DNA of 64,000 nucleotides from Candidatus Thorarchaeota archaeon (GCA_016840385.1 JAEOSL010000003.1:58402-122401), one strand, 5' to 3'. Counted from the first letter of the stretch, positions 35,771-44,341 are shown. Program-made: numbers and translations. Notes: generated by a model from the sequence alone, not told the origin.

Positions 35771-36058
35771 CTATGTTACCACAAAACTCGGTGGAAACAA
35801 TACAAAATATTCTATGACAATTGACAGCATGACTCCGCTGAAAACGAGACCCTTGCCCTTACTCTGATTGGTTTCAGTGAACCAGAGAATAGCTCCAATG
35901 AGCACTATTATCACACCAGAAATTTGACCGATGAAGATGAGAAAATCCCAAATCTCAATGAAGTAACTCACAATCAGATTTGCAAAATTCTGAAGAGGAC
36001 TCTGCATGAGTAATGAAGGCATAGTGATTGCTCCTGAGAATTTGGTATCAGGAACCAT
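35771..36058 (-). CDS. Small two-helix membrane protein (pilin/CedA1-like candidate)
   Basis: 95 aa with two or three hydrophobic segments (NLIVSYFIEIWDFLIFIGQISGVIIVLIGAILWF, then GLVFSGVMLSIVIEYFVLF) separated by a short basic loop (NQSKGKGL). Small helical-hairpin proteins like this occur beside VirB4/HerA ATPases as VirB2/TrbC-type pilins or archaeal CedA1-type DNA-transfer subunits. The context supports that reading but the sequence alone does not prove it. Confidence 0.5.
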   Translation of the reverse strand: MVPDTKFSGAITMPSLLMQSPLQNFANLIVSYFIEIWDFLIFIGQISGVIIVLIGAILWFTETNQSKGKGLVFSGVMLSIVIEYFVLFPPSFVVT

Positions 36059-36175
36059 TATGCAGAAATCAAAGGGTCAACAATGAATCCATAAGCATTC
36101 TCTGATACCGCCTCTCGGTGGTGGATGGTACCTTTTGAACTCGTCAGTTCCTCTCCAACAAATATAGTATGCATC

Positions 36176-37024
36176 CTACATTTCAAACTCCGGCAACTCT
36201 TTGAATCTCAGAAGGAGCCTGATTGAAGCTAAAAACGTATAGAAGAAAAATTCATACCATTCTTCAGTTGAATACTCTGATAGTTGGGACTTGTCGTGAT
36301 GTCGGATAGAGAATTTATTCAAGATTTGTCGTAGCATTGAATCATCTTTCTTTGGCATTATTATATTCAAGTCTCTCAGATATTCGAGGACGTCTCCGAG
36401 AGTTCGAATTGCATCTTTCTTTTCATCTAATGATGATCCATATCTTAGAAAAAGTGAAATCGCATATTGAATCTTTGAATCGATATTATCAGAATCATCT
36501 GTTTTGGGAATATTCTCTACTAGCTCTGTATAACCTTTCAAAATGCTCTCCCGAATCTCGCCGTCCTTTGAAAGTTCATACATTGTTTTTTTTCCATTGA
36601 TTATCAAGACATAATGATTCAGCAATTCGTTTACTCGTTTACGATAGTCTTCTTGAGCAGCTTTCTTTTGAAACCTGCTTGGATACCGATGACCTGCTTC
36701 TGTTTCAGGTATAGATACGAAATCGTAGAGGAACTCGATTATTGTGAAAAAAGTGATTTCATCAAATTTCATCAGATGATTATTGAGAGGCCATATATTT
36801 TCCATATGTAGATTCTTCAGTATGTAGGTTTGTGGATTAGGGTTCCAGATTCCCTTAGCCCACGTATAACCACCTGCTGCTTCAGCTAGATAGTGATTTT
36901 CATTTATATGACTAAAGACATCGTTCATGAAGACCTTCTTCACTTGTGGCAAACTAAGGGACTGACTATGCCCCTGTCGATGAGCATAGTATTTCCGTTT
37001 GGATTCTTTTTTTTCTTCACCCAT
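36176..37024 (-). CDS. Hypothetical protein, possible defence-type helical domain
   Basis: About 282 aa starting at ATG 37024 (MGEEKKESKRKYYAH). The C-terminal third (EKKDAIRTLGDVLEYLR...LNKFSIRHHDKSQ...EWYEFFFYTFLASIRLLLR) resembles the all-helical C-terminal domains of bacterial proteins with a conserved N-x-IRHH motif, some in defence islands and possibly HEPN-like. No ribonuclease site can be asserted. It lies just downstream (on the minus strand) of the intact tRNA-Ser. Confidence 0.5.
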   Translation of the reverse strand: MGEEKKESKRKYYAHRQGHSQSLSLPQVKKVFMNDVFSHINENHYLAEAAGGYTWAKGIWNPNPQTYILKNLHMENIWPLNNHLMKFDEITFFTIIEFLYDFVSIPETEAGHRYPSRFQKKAAQEDYRKRVNELLNHYVLIINGKKTMYELSKDGEIRESILKGYTELVENIPKTDDSDNIDSKIQYAISLFLRYGSSLDEKKDAIRTLGDVLEYLRDLNIIMPKKDDSMLRQILNKFSIRHHDKSQLSEYSTEEWYEFFFYTFLASIRLLLRFKELPEFEM

Positions 37025-37085
37025 CTTACACACAGATTCACTATTCCATTGGGGAAATAAAAGGGTTTCATAGAAAAGAGAGAAG

Positions 37086-37228
37086 TGGCGCTGCGGGAGA
37101 GAATTTCAGACCTCATGGAAATCATGAAACCATTTGAACTCTCGAGTGCAAAGCACACTGGATGTTTGCAGGATTACGTATAGTTTCCTATAGCAATCCA
37201 GCTCCATACCAGGCTTGGATACCGCAGC
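37086..37228 (-). tRNA. tRNA-Ser (anticodon GCU) with anticodon-loop intron and T-arm insertion
   Basis: Acceptor GCTGCGG pairs fully with CCGCAGC; discriminator G and CCA are encoded (37086-37088). The anticodon stem CTGGA/TCCAG carries a 27-nt intron (37164-37190) after TTGCTA. The variable arm is GTGC TTT GCAC. T-stem GAGAG and loop TTCAAAT are separated from CTCTC by 30 nt (37102-37131) with an internal TCATG/CATGA hairpin, as expected for a second, noncanonical intron. The spliced length would be 86 nt. It shares promoter, intron and body with the broken copy at 27857, but the acceptor stem has covaried. It could supply the function lost there. Confidence 0.85.
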
Positions 37229-37254
37229 ACTGATTTGTTCGGAAATTAGATTTC

Positions 37255-37270
37255 TCTCATAAACATTGTG
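37255..37270 (-). promoter_or_regulatory. Promoter of the intact tRNA-Ser
   Basis: On the minus strand CACAATGTTTATGAGAG lies about 30-35 bases before the tRNA 5' end. It matches the promoters of the broken tRNA-Ser and SRP RNA, and a copy occurs upstream of the cyclase gene (43801-43822). Confidence 0.5.
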
Positions 37271-37327
37271 ACAGGACTTAGTGCAACAGTAATAACAATG
37301 GAAAGACAATATCTTTCAAATAATCGA

Positions 37328-40312
37328 TTACTCAACGTGCCATCCCTTGTCTGGATCGAAAATTAATTGGTTGTCCCCCTTCTTTTTCACTAGGATTCTA
37401 GATTTTTCGAACGCCTTTTTGCTATCCTCAATTTCACCAAGCTCTTCATATGCTCTTGCCAAATTATGCCAAGCACTATAATTTTCAGGTTCAAGTTCCA
37501 AAGCTTTGATTGTTGCTTCTTTTGCCTTGGTGTGTTTTTTCAATCGTAAACTGGTGGCTCCAAGATTTAACCAGTGAGAAAATGACTCTGGTTTTTCTTG
37601 GACCAGTTGATCTAAACATATCTCAGCAATCTCGTTTAATCCCTCTTTTAGTAGCATAATCACAAATGCTTCAAGAATTTCTATGTAATCATTAGCTTTC
37701 CTAATCTGGTATGGAATATCTGATACATATTCCACAACTAGGGATTTGTTTCCTTTTGAGAGAATGAATGAAAGATATTGAAAGTATAATTTTGATGATT
37801 CACACATAATTTTTACTGCATGTATAAAATTCTGTTTTGCTAATTCCATATTTGCAATTTCATAGTATACAATTGATAGATTCAGGTAGATTTCTGCTTT
37901 TTCAAAACCAAGGTTGATAGCTTTCTCAAAAGGTTCTATCGATTCCTTGAATTTTCCCTGTCTATGAAACAGCTGACCATTAAGTACATGAAAATTCGCA
38001 TTGTTTTCAACATCACCCGTTTTATTTGCTTCTAATAGATGAAAACTCGATTCTTCGATTTTTCCTTGATTCAGATAGTATGAGCTTAGATTTAGGTGAG
38101 GTAGAGCAAAACTAGGATCTAGTAATAGAGCACGTTTATACAACTGGAATGCTTCAGCCTCGTCACCCCTGTTTTGCATAATTATTCCTTTGCTGTTCAG
38201 TAACGAAGCGTTCACAAGGTTTCTGGATGCTGCTTCACTAATTACAAGTTCTGCATCGGGATATCTCTGTTTAGCAATTAGGACATAGCTTAATCCAGCA
38301 TAGAAACTATCCTCATCTGGTTCAGTTTGTATGGCCTTTCTCATGTTACTGATTGCTTCATCAATGATGTCTTCAGATTCTGCAGTTTCATATTGCATCA
38401 TTCCTAATTGAAAAAGAAATCGTGCGGTAGTCGGCTCAAGTTCTAAGGCGTTTTTCATGAGTGCAATTGCTTCCTTTCCATCTCCAAGGTCCCAAAGAAT
38501 ACCTGATAAATTAGATATTGTAGATGGATTTCTGTTTTGTGAGAGTGATATTTCAAGTTCAATACGTGCTTTTTCAAGTTCTCCTTTCAATGACAGGACT
38601 AAGCCCAAATTTGATCGACCCTGATAGAATTGATAATCTATATCTAATGCTTGCCGAATTGCTTTCTCAGCATCGTCAAGTTTATTCTTTTTCAGAAAAT
38701 ATGCACTTAGATTATGTAGACAATAGACAATATTAGAATCAGGAGGGTTTATTGAATCTATCAAAATCTCTATTAATTTTTCAATTTCGTTTTCAGCTGA
38801 GTAAATAGAAAGTACAAAGAGAAAAGTAGAACTAAAGAGATTTGGAACACTTTGATGTATTGTTTGAAGATATTTAAGATAAACAAGCACAATTTCTGTT
38901 TCCAGACATGTTTTTTCATCTAAATTCAAAATTCTTCTAAGTGAAGAAGAAGTTTCAGTATAGATAAGTTGAGCAATTGTTTGGTGAGTGAAGATTAGAA
39001 ATTGTTTCTGGGAAGGACCTACGAAGATTTCACGGATTAGCTGAGATTCAACAAGATCATCTACTATAATCTGGATATTTTGCCCAATCTTTTCCTCGAT
39101 AAAATCCTTCAGTACAACAGAGCCCATTCTTGAAAAGAAAGAGAGAAATCCTAGACACAAAGCACCTAATTCTCTATCTTGGACTTTATCGAGATGACGG
39201 TTGAGTGTGAATTGAGGTAGATTTGGTGGTATCATTTGAGTGGGTGTTTTGCTATCATCTTTGATACTATTTTCAATCCATCTCAATACTTCGCAAAACT
39301 CCGCAATATTTCCAGATTCATTGAATATATCATCAAAATCAATATCTTCCTCAATTTCTCCAAGCTCTAAGAATCTTTGAAAAAGTGTGTGGGCAATTTC
39401 TTCTCCAGCACTAATCAGAATTCCCGGTTTTCTTCCCAGAAGTCCTTCGTATTTGGGAGAATAGGTGCTGGTTAGTTCAAAACCAACTTGTGTTCCTGTT
39501 TCAGTCTGTATCTCAGCAACGCGTTTACTTCCAATCGTTTTAGGAAAATCTGTAGGTGGCTTTGATTTGACCGTATGAGCAATAGTTTCTATATACAAAA
39601 CTCGTATCTTTGTTCTAAATCTTAGAGAACTGAACTGTAAGAGTTGTTCTATTGCATCGAGGAGTAAGATTGCTTCTTGTCTTTTTGTATGAACATTATC
39701 TATAATCAATAGGTTTTTTGATCTCAATGTTTGAAACCACAGTTTAATCTCAGTAATCAAGTTTGTATTTAGTGCTTGAGAAGCATCTGCATAGTACACT
39801 TTCCATCCAAGTGAAGATAGATCATTCGCAAACCGCAAAGAGGTTGTTGTCTTACCGCAACCCGATGGACCAGCAATTACTGCTTGACTGAGTTTCTTCT
39901 TTGTTTCCGTATTATTCGTAACTTTCAGAGGTTTTTTGAATTTTACTTCCAATTTCTTCACGAGAAGAGAACAGATGTTTTTTGGCAAAACTACATAGTT
40001 CTTTTCAAAATCAACTCTGAAAGGAAATGGTTCTCTTAGTAATTTCGGACTTTCATTTTCCATCTCAGGGAACATATATTCAAAGGATTTTATCCCTGTA
40101 GGAATTTGACTTACCTCAAAATAATCCACTATCCATAGGACAATGGTCCCACCAAACAAAATTATTCCAACAATACCGTCTATTGTTTGCAATGCATCTG
40201 TTAGATTTTGACCAAAGTGAATCCGAAAGATTTCAAGGAGATAAATCAATATCAAGCAAAATATAACTAGAGAAAGAAAAACTGCTACTCTTTTTGAAAT
40301 TGTGATTCTCAA
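37328..40312 (-). CDS. Membrane-anchored STAND-type P-loop ATPase with TPR array
   Basis: 994 aa. Two N-terminal membrane helices (residues about 8-30 and 43-63) precede a P-loop NTPase: Walker A AGPSGCGKTT (148-157) and Walker B LLIIDN (201-206). A helical and winged-helix-like middle region follows, then at least ten tetratricopeptide units from about 530 (for example LDDAEKAIRQALDID, KAKEATIKALELEPENYSAWHNLARAYEELG). NTPase plus repeats is the architecture of STAND sensors, including Avs-type antiphage proteins, where the repeats recognise a ligand. Here the membrane segment could be the effector or an anchor. A defence role is inferred from fold and island context. Confidence 0.75.
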   Translation of the reverse strand: MRITISKRVAVFLSLVIFCLILIYLLEIFRIHFGQNLTDALQTIDGIVGIILFGGTIVLWIVDYFEVSQIPTGIKSFEYMFPEMENESPKLLREPFPFRVDFEKNYVVLPKNICSLLVKKLEVKFKKPLKVTNNTETKKKLSQAVIAGPSGCGKTTTSLRFANDLSSLGWKVYYADASQALNTNLITEIKLWFQTLRSKNLLIIDNVHTKRQEAILLLDAIEQLLQFSSLRFRTKIRVLYIETIAHTVKSKPPTDFPKTIGSKRVAEIQTETGTQVGFELTSTYSPKYEGLLGRKPGILISAGEEIAHTLFQRFLELGEIEEDIDFDDIFNESGNIAEFCEVLRWIENSIKDDSKTPTQMIPPNLPQFTLNRHLDKVQDRELGALCLGFLSFFSRMGSVVLKDFIEEKIGQNIQIIVDDLVESQLIREIFVGPSQKQFLIFTHQTIAQLIYTETSSSLRRILNLDEKTCLETEIVLVYLKYLQTIHQSVPNLFSSTFLFVLSIYSAENEIEKLIEILIDSINPPDSNIVYCLHNLSAYFLKKNKLDDAEKAIRQALDIDYQFYQGRSNLGLVLSLKGELEKARIELEISLSQNRNPSTISNLSGILWDLGDGKEAIALMKNALELEPTTARFLFQLGMMQYETAESEDIIDEAISNMRKAIQTEPDEDSFYAGLSYVLIAKQRYPDAELVISEAASRNLVNASLLNSKGIIMQNRGDEAEAFQLYKRALLLDPSFALPHLNLSSYYLNQGKIEESSFHLLEANKTGDVENNANFHVLNGQLFHRQGKFKESIEPFEKAINLGFEKAEIYLNLSIVYYEIANMELAKQNFIHAVKIMCESSKLYFQYLSFILSKGNKSLVVEYVSDIPYQIRKANDYIEILEAFVIMLLKEGLNEIAEICLDQLVQEKPESFSHWLNLGATSLRLKKHTKAKEATIKALELEPENYSAWHNLARAYEELGEIEDSKKAFEKSRILVKKKGDNQLIFDPDKGWHVE

Positions 40313-40380
40313 TGAAATCCCACCGGTCCTAATTGTCTTCTCTCAATAGAAGATAATAAAGTTCCCTGAGTGCATTATAA

Positions 40381-40734
40381 TCATTCATCACTAAATGAAA
40401 GAGAGGGGTAAAGGATATTGTATGGGGGATCATAGTACAGAATCAGCAGCCCTTCTGCGTTCTTATATTCATCTTCTGGTAGAGTAAACCATGCAAAAGA
40501 GCCAAAGGGAATTCGTTTATCCGTATCATAAAGTCCTCACTATCCCACTGACTTAATCTTCTTCTGAGATTCGCAGCCCTACCGATATAGCGAAGAGATC
40601 CACCCCCAATAAAGTGCGTAAACACCTACTTCATTGGGTGCATTCAAGTAATTCTGTTTCTGGTCTTTATCCCACTCAAATACCGTGAAATCATTATTTT
40701 CTAAGAACCGTTTCAACCATCCAGGAGATACCAT
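40381..40734 (-). pseudogene. GIY-YIG nuclease-like gene broken by two frameshifts
   Basis: From ATG 40734 the frame reads into GVYALY and then stops at 40579. A one-base shift restores IGGGSLRYIGRAANLRRRLSQW (the GIY and YIG strands plus catalytic-type Arg). A second shift restores IPFGSFAWFTLPEDEYKNAEGLLILYYDPPYN, the family's Glu-containing end. Joined, the three pieces give a complete small GIY-YIG domain. Either a decayed gene or two sequencing errors. Confidence 0.65.
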
Positions 40735-40856
40735 TATTATGCCCTCCTTCCATATGGAATATGATTTCTTAGCATATGACTAATTTTCTCTGTGAAACCG
40801 AGTAAATTCAGTAAAGTGCCGACAATTGTCAGAGTCTATAGATTCTCATTCCTTAA

Positions 40857-41147
40857 ATGCACTCAAAACAAGATATCGATATGAGAAGAACAAGGACCAT
40901 CAAAAGAGGTAAACACTTTTTCGCAGCAGGGTGGGGTAAGTATGGTCCTTTTGCTGTTTATACAAGACGACTTAGAAAAAGGACCTATGCTAAGACGTCG
41001 GTGGGTCTAAAGGGCGTGTTAGCAGGGCTCAAGTACTCAGGTAGGCGAGTTTCAGCACAGGGTATGGTTAATCTGATATCAGGAAAGCCCTCTGTTTCGA
41101 TTTCCAGAAAATCTCGAAGAAGGCGAAGACGTCGTAAAAGATATTGA
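40857..41147 (+). CDS. Arginine-rich basic protein of unknown function
   Basis: 96 aa with about one third Arg/Lys. A compact middle (RGKHFFAAGWGKYGPFAVYTRRL) is followed by a C-terminal run SRKSRRRRRRRKRY. It could bind nucleic acid, as in small ribosomal or packaging proteins, but no family is recognised. ATG at 40857 or 40881 (MRRTRTIKRGK) could start it; neither has a clear ribosome site. It lies alone on the plus strand in the island. Confidence 0.5.
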   Translation: MHSKQDIDMRRTRTIKRGKHFFAAGWGKYGPFAVYTRRLRKRTYAKTSVGLKGVLAGLKYSGRRVSAQGMVNLISGKPSVSISRKSRRRRRRRKRY

Positions 41148-41168
41148 AAGATAGAAACTTCAATTATT

Positions 41169-41198
41169 CACCTCCCTGATCGCCACTTTTCCTTAGTA
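41169..41198 (+). repeat. Degenerate tRNA-Ser 3'-end repeat (att-like), copy 1
   Basis: ACCTCCCTGATCGCCA followed by a CTTTTCCTTAGT tail. Against copy 2 it has two T-stem changes and one acceptor change. It lies between the Arg-rich gene and the nuclease-TPR gene and marks the left side of that cassette. Confidence 0.55.
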
Positions 41199-41371
41199 AA
41201 CTTGATCGATGCACTTTCACAGGAAAATATTGGAAAGATGAAGGGAAACCATCTAACCTGATTGGACTTGGTTAATTGAGTTATACTCTTGATGTAATTG
41301 CTTGGATTGAATTGCAAACTGGTTCATCAAAGATTTAGAGCACATTCTGGAACACTTTTAGTTTCAATAAT

Positions 41372-42976
41372 TCAGTTCTTAGAAAATCCTTTCAGTATCT
41401 CTGAACTACCTGTTGACAATTCTGCAGCTTTTTGCAATGCAGTCTGAGATTCTTGATGTTTCCCTTGTTTGTAAAGTAGTTTTCCTAGCAACTGCCATGC
41501 TTCAGCAGAATCCTTACTGAGAGATAGTGCCGTTTTTAGAGAATGTTCAGCATCTTCAAGTTCATCTAGTGAAACTTGTATTTTGGCAAGGGATAACCAA
41601 AGATCATAATTTTCATTTTCTATTTCTAGTGCTTTTCGAAAGACTTCTTCAGCTTGTTCAAATTGCTTATTATCAATAAAAATCAATCCTAGGCCTTGCA
41701 ACAGAAACAGGTGATTAGGATCCATATCTAAGCCTTTGAAAAGTATCTCACTTGCTTCTTCAAGTTTCCCCATTTCATATAGTATGGAACCTAAAGATGC
41801 AATGTAATTCAAATTTTCTGGTTCTATTTCAAGAGCTTTGGATATAGCTTCTTTAGCTTCGTTTAGATTACGCGTTAGATAGCTAATCGCACCTATTCCA
41901 AACCATGCAGTAGAATATTTTGAATCAATTTCAATAGCCTTTTGAAATGCGGTTTTTGCTTCTGGTAGTTTGTCTAATTCTTGAAGTGTCATTCCCAAGC
42001 CACACCAAGCAGTTGGATTCGTTCTATCATATTCGATTGCTTGTCTGTATGTTTCCTCAGATTTTGCTAGATGTCCTTCGGTATAATAGGTTGCAGCCAA
42101 TTCAACAAGATTCTCAGGCTCGATTCCTTCGTAAACACGCAAAGGCTCGTCAGAACCAGAAGATACGAGCAATTTGATGTTCCAATCAGTTTCTGCTTTC
42201 TTTACAAAATCAATCGGAATGCCTTTGAATTCGTATCCAATTATAATACCACGAATTTTCTCTCCAAGACTATAACTCAACGTAGCATGGGCCCATTCAA
42301 TGTACTTCCGTATTCGATAGATACTATCTTTATCAGCAATGATTTTCGCTTCTATTATTATTGGACCTTCAGAATCTTTTCCGAGGTAGTCAATATAGCC
42401 AATTCGACCAGCCTTAAACTGTAATGAATTTTCGTCATCAGTAATTGGTTCTATTTCTTGGAACTCATTAGGAAGGAATTTTCGTAATTTTTCAATTGTT
42501 AATAAACCAAAAAGATGACTTGTAATCTTCGCAAAATCCTTGGAATCCTCTATAATTTCAAGTGAGGCAGAAATAGGAGTTGTGATTTTAGATTCATCTT
42601 GAATTCTATATTCAATTTCGAGTTTGAATGTCCATGTTCCTGATGTGTCAATACCATAATATAATGGAAGAACTGAATCCCAGACGTAACTTTTCATTTC
42701 GTTTGGGCGAAGAAACACTCTGACTCTTTCGTTTGATATGAAGAATTTATTTGGAATAAAATCTCCTTTAGATTTATCATAGACTCCTTTGAAATCAGAT
42801 TCAAACCACAATGGACAATAATAACCGAGAATCCATATAGGTGTATCAGATGTATTTTCCACGCTCCAATAGAGCTGAATCGAATCTTCGAGTTCGATTG
42901 GGGATTTCGATTTCCCGTCACTCCTAATTTGAAATTGTACATTCAAATCGTGCTTTTCTTTCTCTATTCTTGACAT
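41372..42976 (-). CDS. PD-(D/E)XK nuclease-TPR fusion protein
   Basis: 534 aa in three parts. Residues 1-145 are beta-rich and Ig-like (LYWSVENTSDTPIWILG). Residues about 150-275 have a PD-(D/E)XK nuclease pattern, GYIDYLG...IIIEAK (Asp196, Glu209, Lys211), with RIRKYIEWA after it as in NucS/DUF91-type domains. From about 295 there are six or seven TPRs. The start overlaps the cyclase gene end by 13 bp, so the two are co-translated. A cyclic-nucleotide-triggered effector role is inference; no nucleotide-binding domain is recognised, though the beta domain or TPRs could serve. Confidence 0.7.
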   Translation of the reverse strand: MSRIEKEKHDLNVQFQIRSDGKSKSPIELEDSIQLYWSVENTSDTPIWILGYYCPLWFESDFKGVYDKSKGDFIPNKFFISNERVRVFLRPNEMKSYVWDSVLPLYYGIDTSGTWTFKLEIEYRIQDESKITTPISASLEIIEDSKDFAKITSHLFGLLTIEKLRKFLPNEFQEIEPITDDENSLQFKAGRIGYIDYLGKDSEGPIIIEAKIIADKDSIYRIRKYIEWAHATLSYSLGEKIRGIIIGYEFKGIPIDFVKKAETDWNIKLLVSSGSDEPLRVYEGIEPENLVELAATYYTEGHLAKSEETYRQAIEYDRTNPTAWCGLGMTLQELDKLPEAKTAFQKAIEIDSKYSTAWFGIGAISYLTRNLNEAKEAISKALEIEPENLNYIASLGSILYEMGKLEEASEILFKGLDMDPNHLFLLQGLGLIFIDNKQFEQAEEVFRKALEIENENYDLWLSLAKIQVSLDELEDAEHSLKTALSLSKDSAEAWQLLGKLLYKQGKHQESQTALQKAAELSTGSSEILKGFSKN

Positions 42977-43734
42977 GGATTATCAATATCCTCCTTTTCC
43001 ATAATTTTATGAGCTAGTCGTAGTGAGCTACGATATTTGCCATCTTCATATCGGTGTTTACCAATTTCAAACTCCATGAAATCCCTAATCCTCACCTCAT
43101 CTGGTTTAGCCCAAGTGATTGCATATGTATTTACTAGTCCCTTCTTTGTTGGTACGTCCCATCTCACTATTGTCCTTGGTGTTTTACTATCAAGCCAAGC
43201 CAATAACTTACAATACCGTTCCTTGTATTCTGGCGAAATCCAGTCTGGAGGAATAAATGCAATCCCAACCCATTCTTGTGAACCCTCAAAATTAACAGCT
43301 TCCTCCACTGCTTTTCCAGCAAAATAGTTCATGTTAGAAGATCCTAAGTCACGATTAGCCGCAACGAACCCCATAGATATTCCTCCTCTTATAGGAAGAT
43401 TGTCTTCGAAACAGCTTCCTTGAAGTTCCTGTAGAATTCTACTTAGCATGTACAATTGATTCTTGTCAATTAGAGTTTCACTGGAAAGAGGTTCAAGAAC
43501 TATAAACACACTATCTGAGAATCCTGTAATTTTGAATTCTTCCCCTAATCCTTTGGTTACCTCATCAACAATGCTATAAAACTTGGTAATAAAATTCCAT
43601 GCACGTTCAATTTGATCATCCAATATCGGCCAACCATAGAATTCTTGATTCTTTAGAATGGAAGAATACCCCAGTAAATCAAGAAAGACTATGACTCGTT
43701 CTTTTCGTTCCCCACCGACTAGCTCGCTCACCAA
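42964..43734 (-). CDS. Class III nucleotidyl cyclase-like protein
   Basis: 256 aa. FLDLLGYSSIL (Asp19) and GFSDSVFIVL (Asp74) place two metal-binding aspartates as in class III cyclases. PIRGGISMGF and the late GKAVEEAVNFE match the substrate-facing strand and helix seen in stand-alone cyclase homologues, including pyrimidine cyclases of Pycsar defence. Nucleotide choice cannot be read. It is the first gene of a two-gene unit with the nuclease-TPR protein, and the pair exactly fills the space between two tRNA 3'-end repeats. A tRNA-type promoter lies upstream at 43801-43822. Confidence 0.7.
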   Translation of the reverse strand: MVSELVGGERKERVIVFLDLLGYSSILKNQEFYGWPILDDQIERAWNFITKFYSIVDEVTKGLGEEFKITGFSDSVFIVLEPLSSETLIDKNQLYMLSRILQELQGSCFEDNLPIRGGISMGFVAANRDLGSSNMNYFAGKAVEEAVNFEGSQEWVGIAFIPPDWISPEYKERYCKLLAWLDSKTPRTIVRWDVPTKKGLVNTYAITWAKPDEVRIRDFMEFEIGKHRYEDGKYRSSLRLAHKIMEKEDIDNPCQE

Positions 43735-43800
43735 CTCACACCCTATTTGGAGATATAAAATAGTCTAATATCTCAGTACTAATATTGAGTTGGACCTTCA

Positions 43801-43822
43801 TTAGATTCACATAAACATTGTG
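43801..43822 (-). promoter_or_regulatory. tRNA-Ser-type promoter copy upstream of the cyclase
   Basis: On the minus strand CACAATGTTTATGTGAATCTAA closely matches the intact tRNA-Ser promoter, which has CACAATGTTTATGAG and then AATCTAAT. No tRNA body follows. It lies 67-88 bp before the cyclase ATG and could drive the cassette operon. Confidence 0.5.
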
Positions 43823-43857
43823 AAGTTTTGATTTCTGTTCATTTAATATTCGGTAGG

Positions 43858-43887
43858 CTCTCCCTGAGCGCCATTTCTTTTCCTAAT
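43858..43887 (+). repeat. tRNA-Ser 3'-end repeat (att-like), copy 2
   Basis: CTCTCCCTGAGCGCCA is the exact 3' half (T-stem CTCTC, acceptor CCTGAGC, discriminator G, CCA) required by the tRNA 5' portion at 27857. It is followed by TTTCTTTTCCTAAT, a T-rich terminator-like tail that also supplies the stop codon of the convergent membrane-protein gene. Confidence 0.75.
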
Positions 43888-44341
43888 CAACAACTTCACT
43901 GATTTGTGACCATAGAAGATAAGATACAATAAGAAAATGAAATGGTAAAGGAATGACTGAGTCTAGCCAACTGCCCCAGACAAAGAATCCAACAACAATT
44001 GTAACTACAATCTGTAATATCAACAGACAGAGTGTGAGTGTCCATACTGACTTCGTATCTATCAGTCCTACATAACACCGATGCAGAGAATAGCTAACAT
44101 AGAGCCCACACCCAAACCAGAAAAGACCTAGGACTGAGAGAATGAATGGGGATGAGGGTGAAAAGAGGATAATGATTCTACCGAGATCCAACCAATTCCC
44201 AAAATCGTGCAGATATGTCCATAGCGGAAATAACCAGTATTGATTCGTAGTCATTATTGGAGTGCCTGTTGTCACAAAGCCGTACGGTAAAATTATGCTT
44301 GATGCAATTGATAGATACAGTAGACGTAAATGCTTCTGCAC
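43883..44341 (-). CDS. Polytopic membrane protein, single gene of a cassette
   Basis: 152 aa with about four hydrophobic helices (LYLSIASSIILPYG, IIILFSPSSPFILSVLGLFWFGCGLYV, LTLCLLILQIVVTIVVGFFVW, FHFLIVSYLLW). No signal or catalytic motif. It lies alone between two tRNA 3'-end repeats and its TAG stop is inside the left one. Function unknown. Confidence 0.6.
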   Translation of the reverse strand: MQKHLRLLYLSIASSIILPYGFVTTGTPIMTTNQYWLFPLWTYLHDFGNWLDLGRIIILFSPSSPFILSVLGLFWFGCGLYVSYSLHRCYVGLIDTKSVWTLTLCLLILQIVVTIVVGFFVWGSWLDSVIPLPFHFLIVSYLLWSQISEVVD

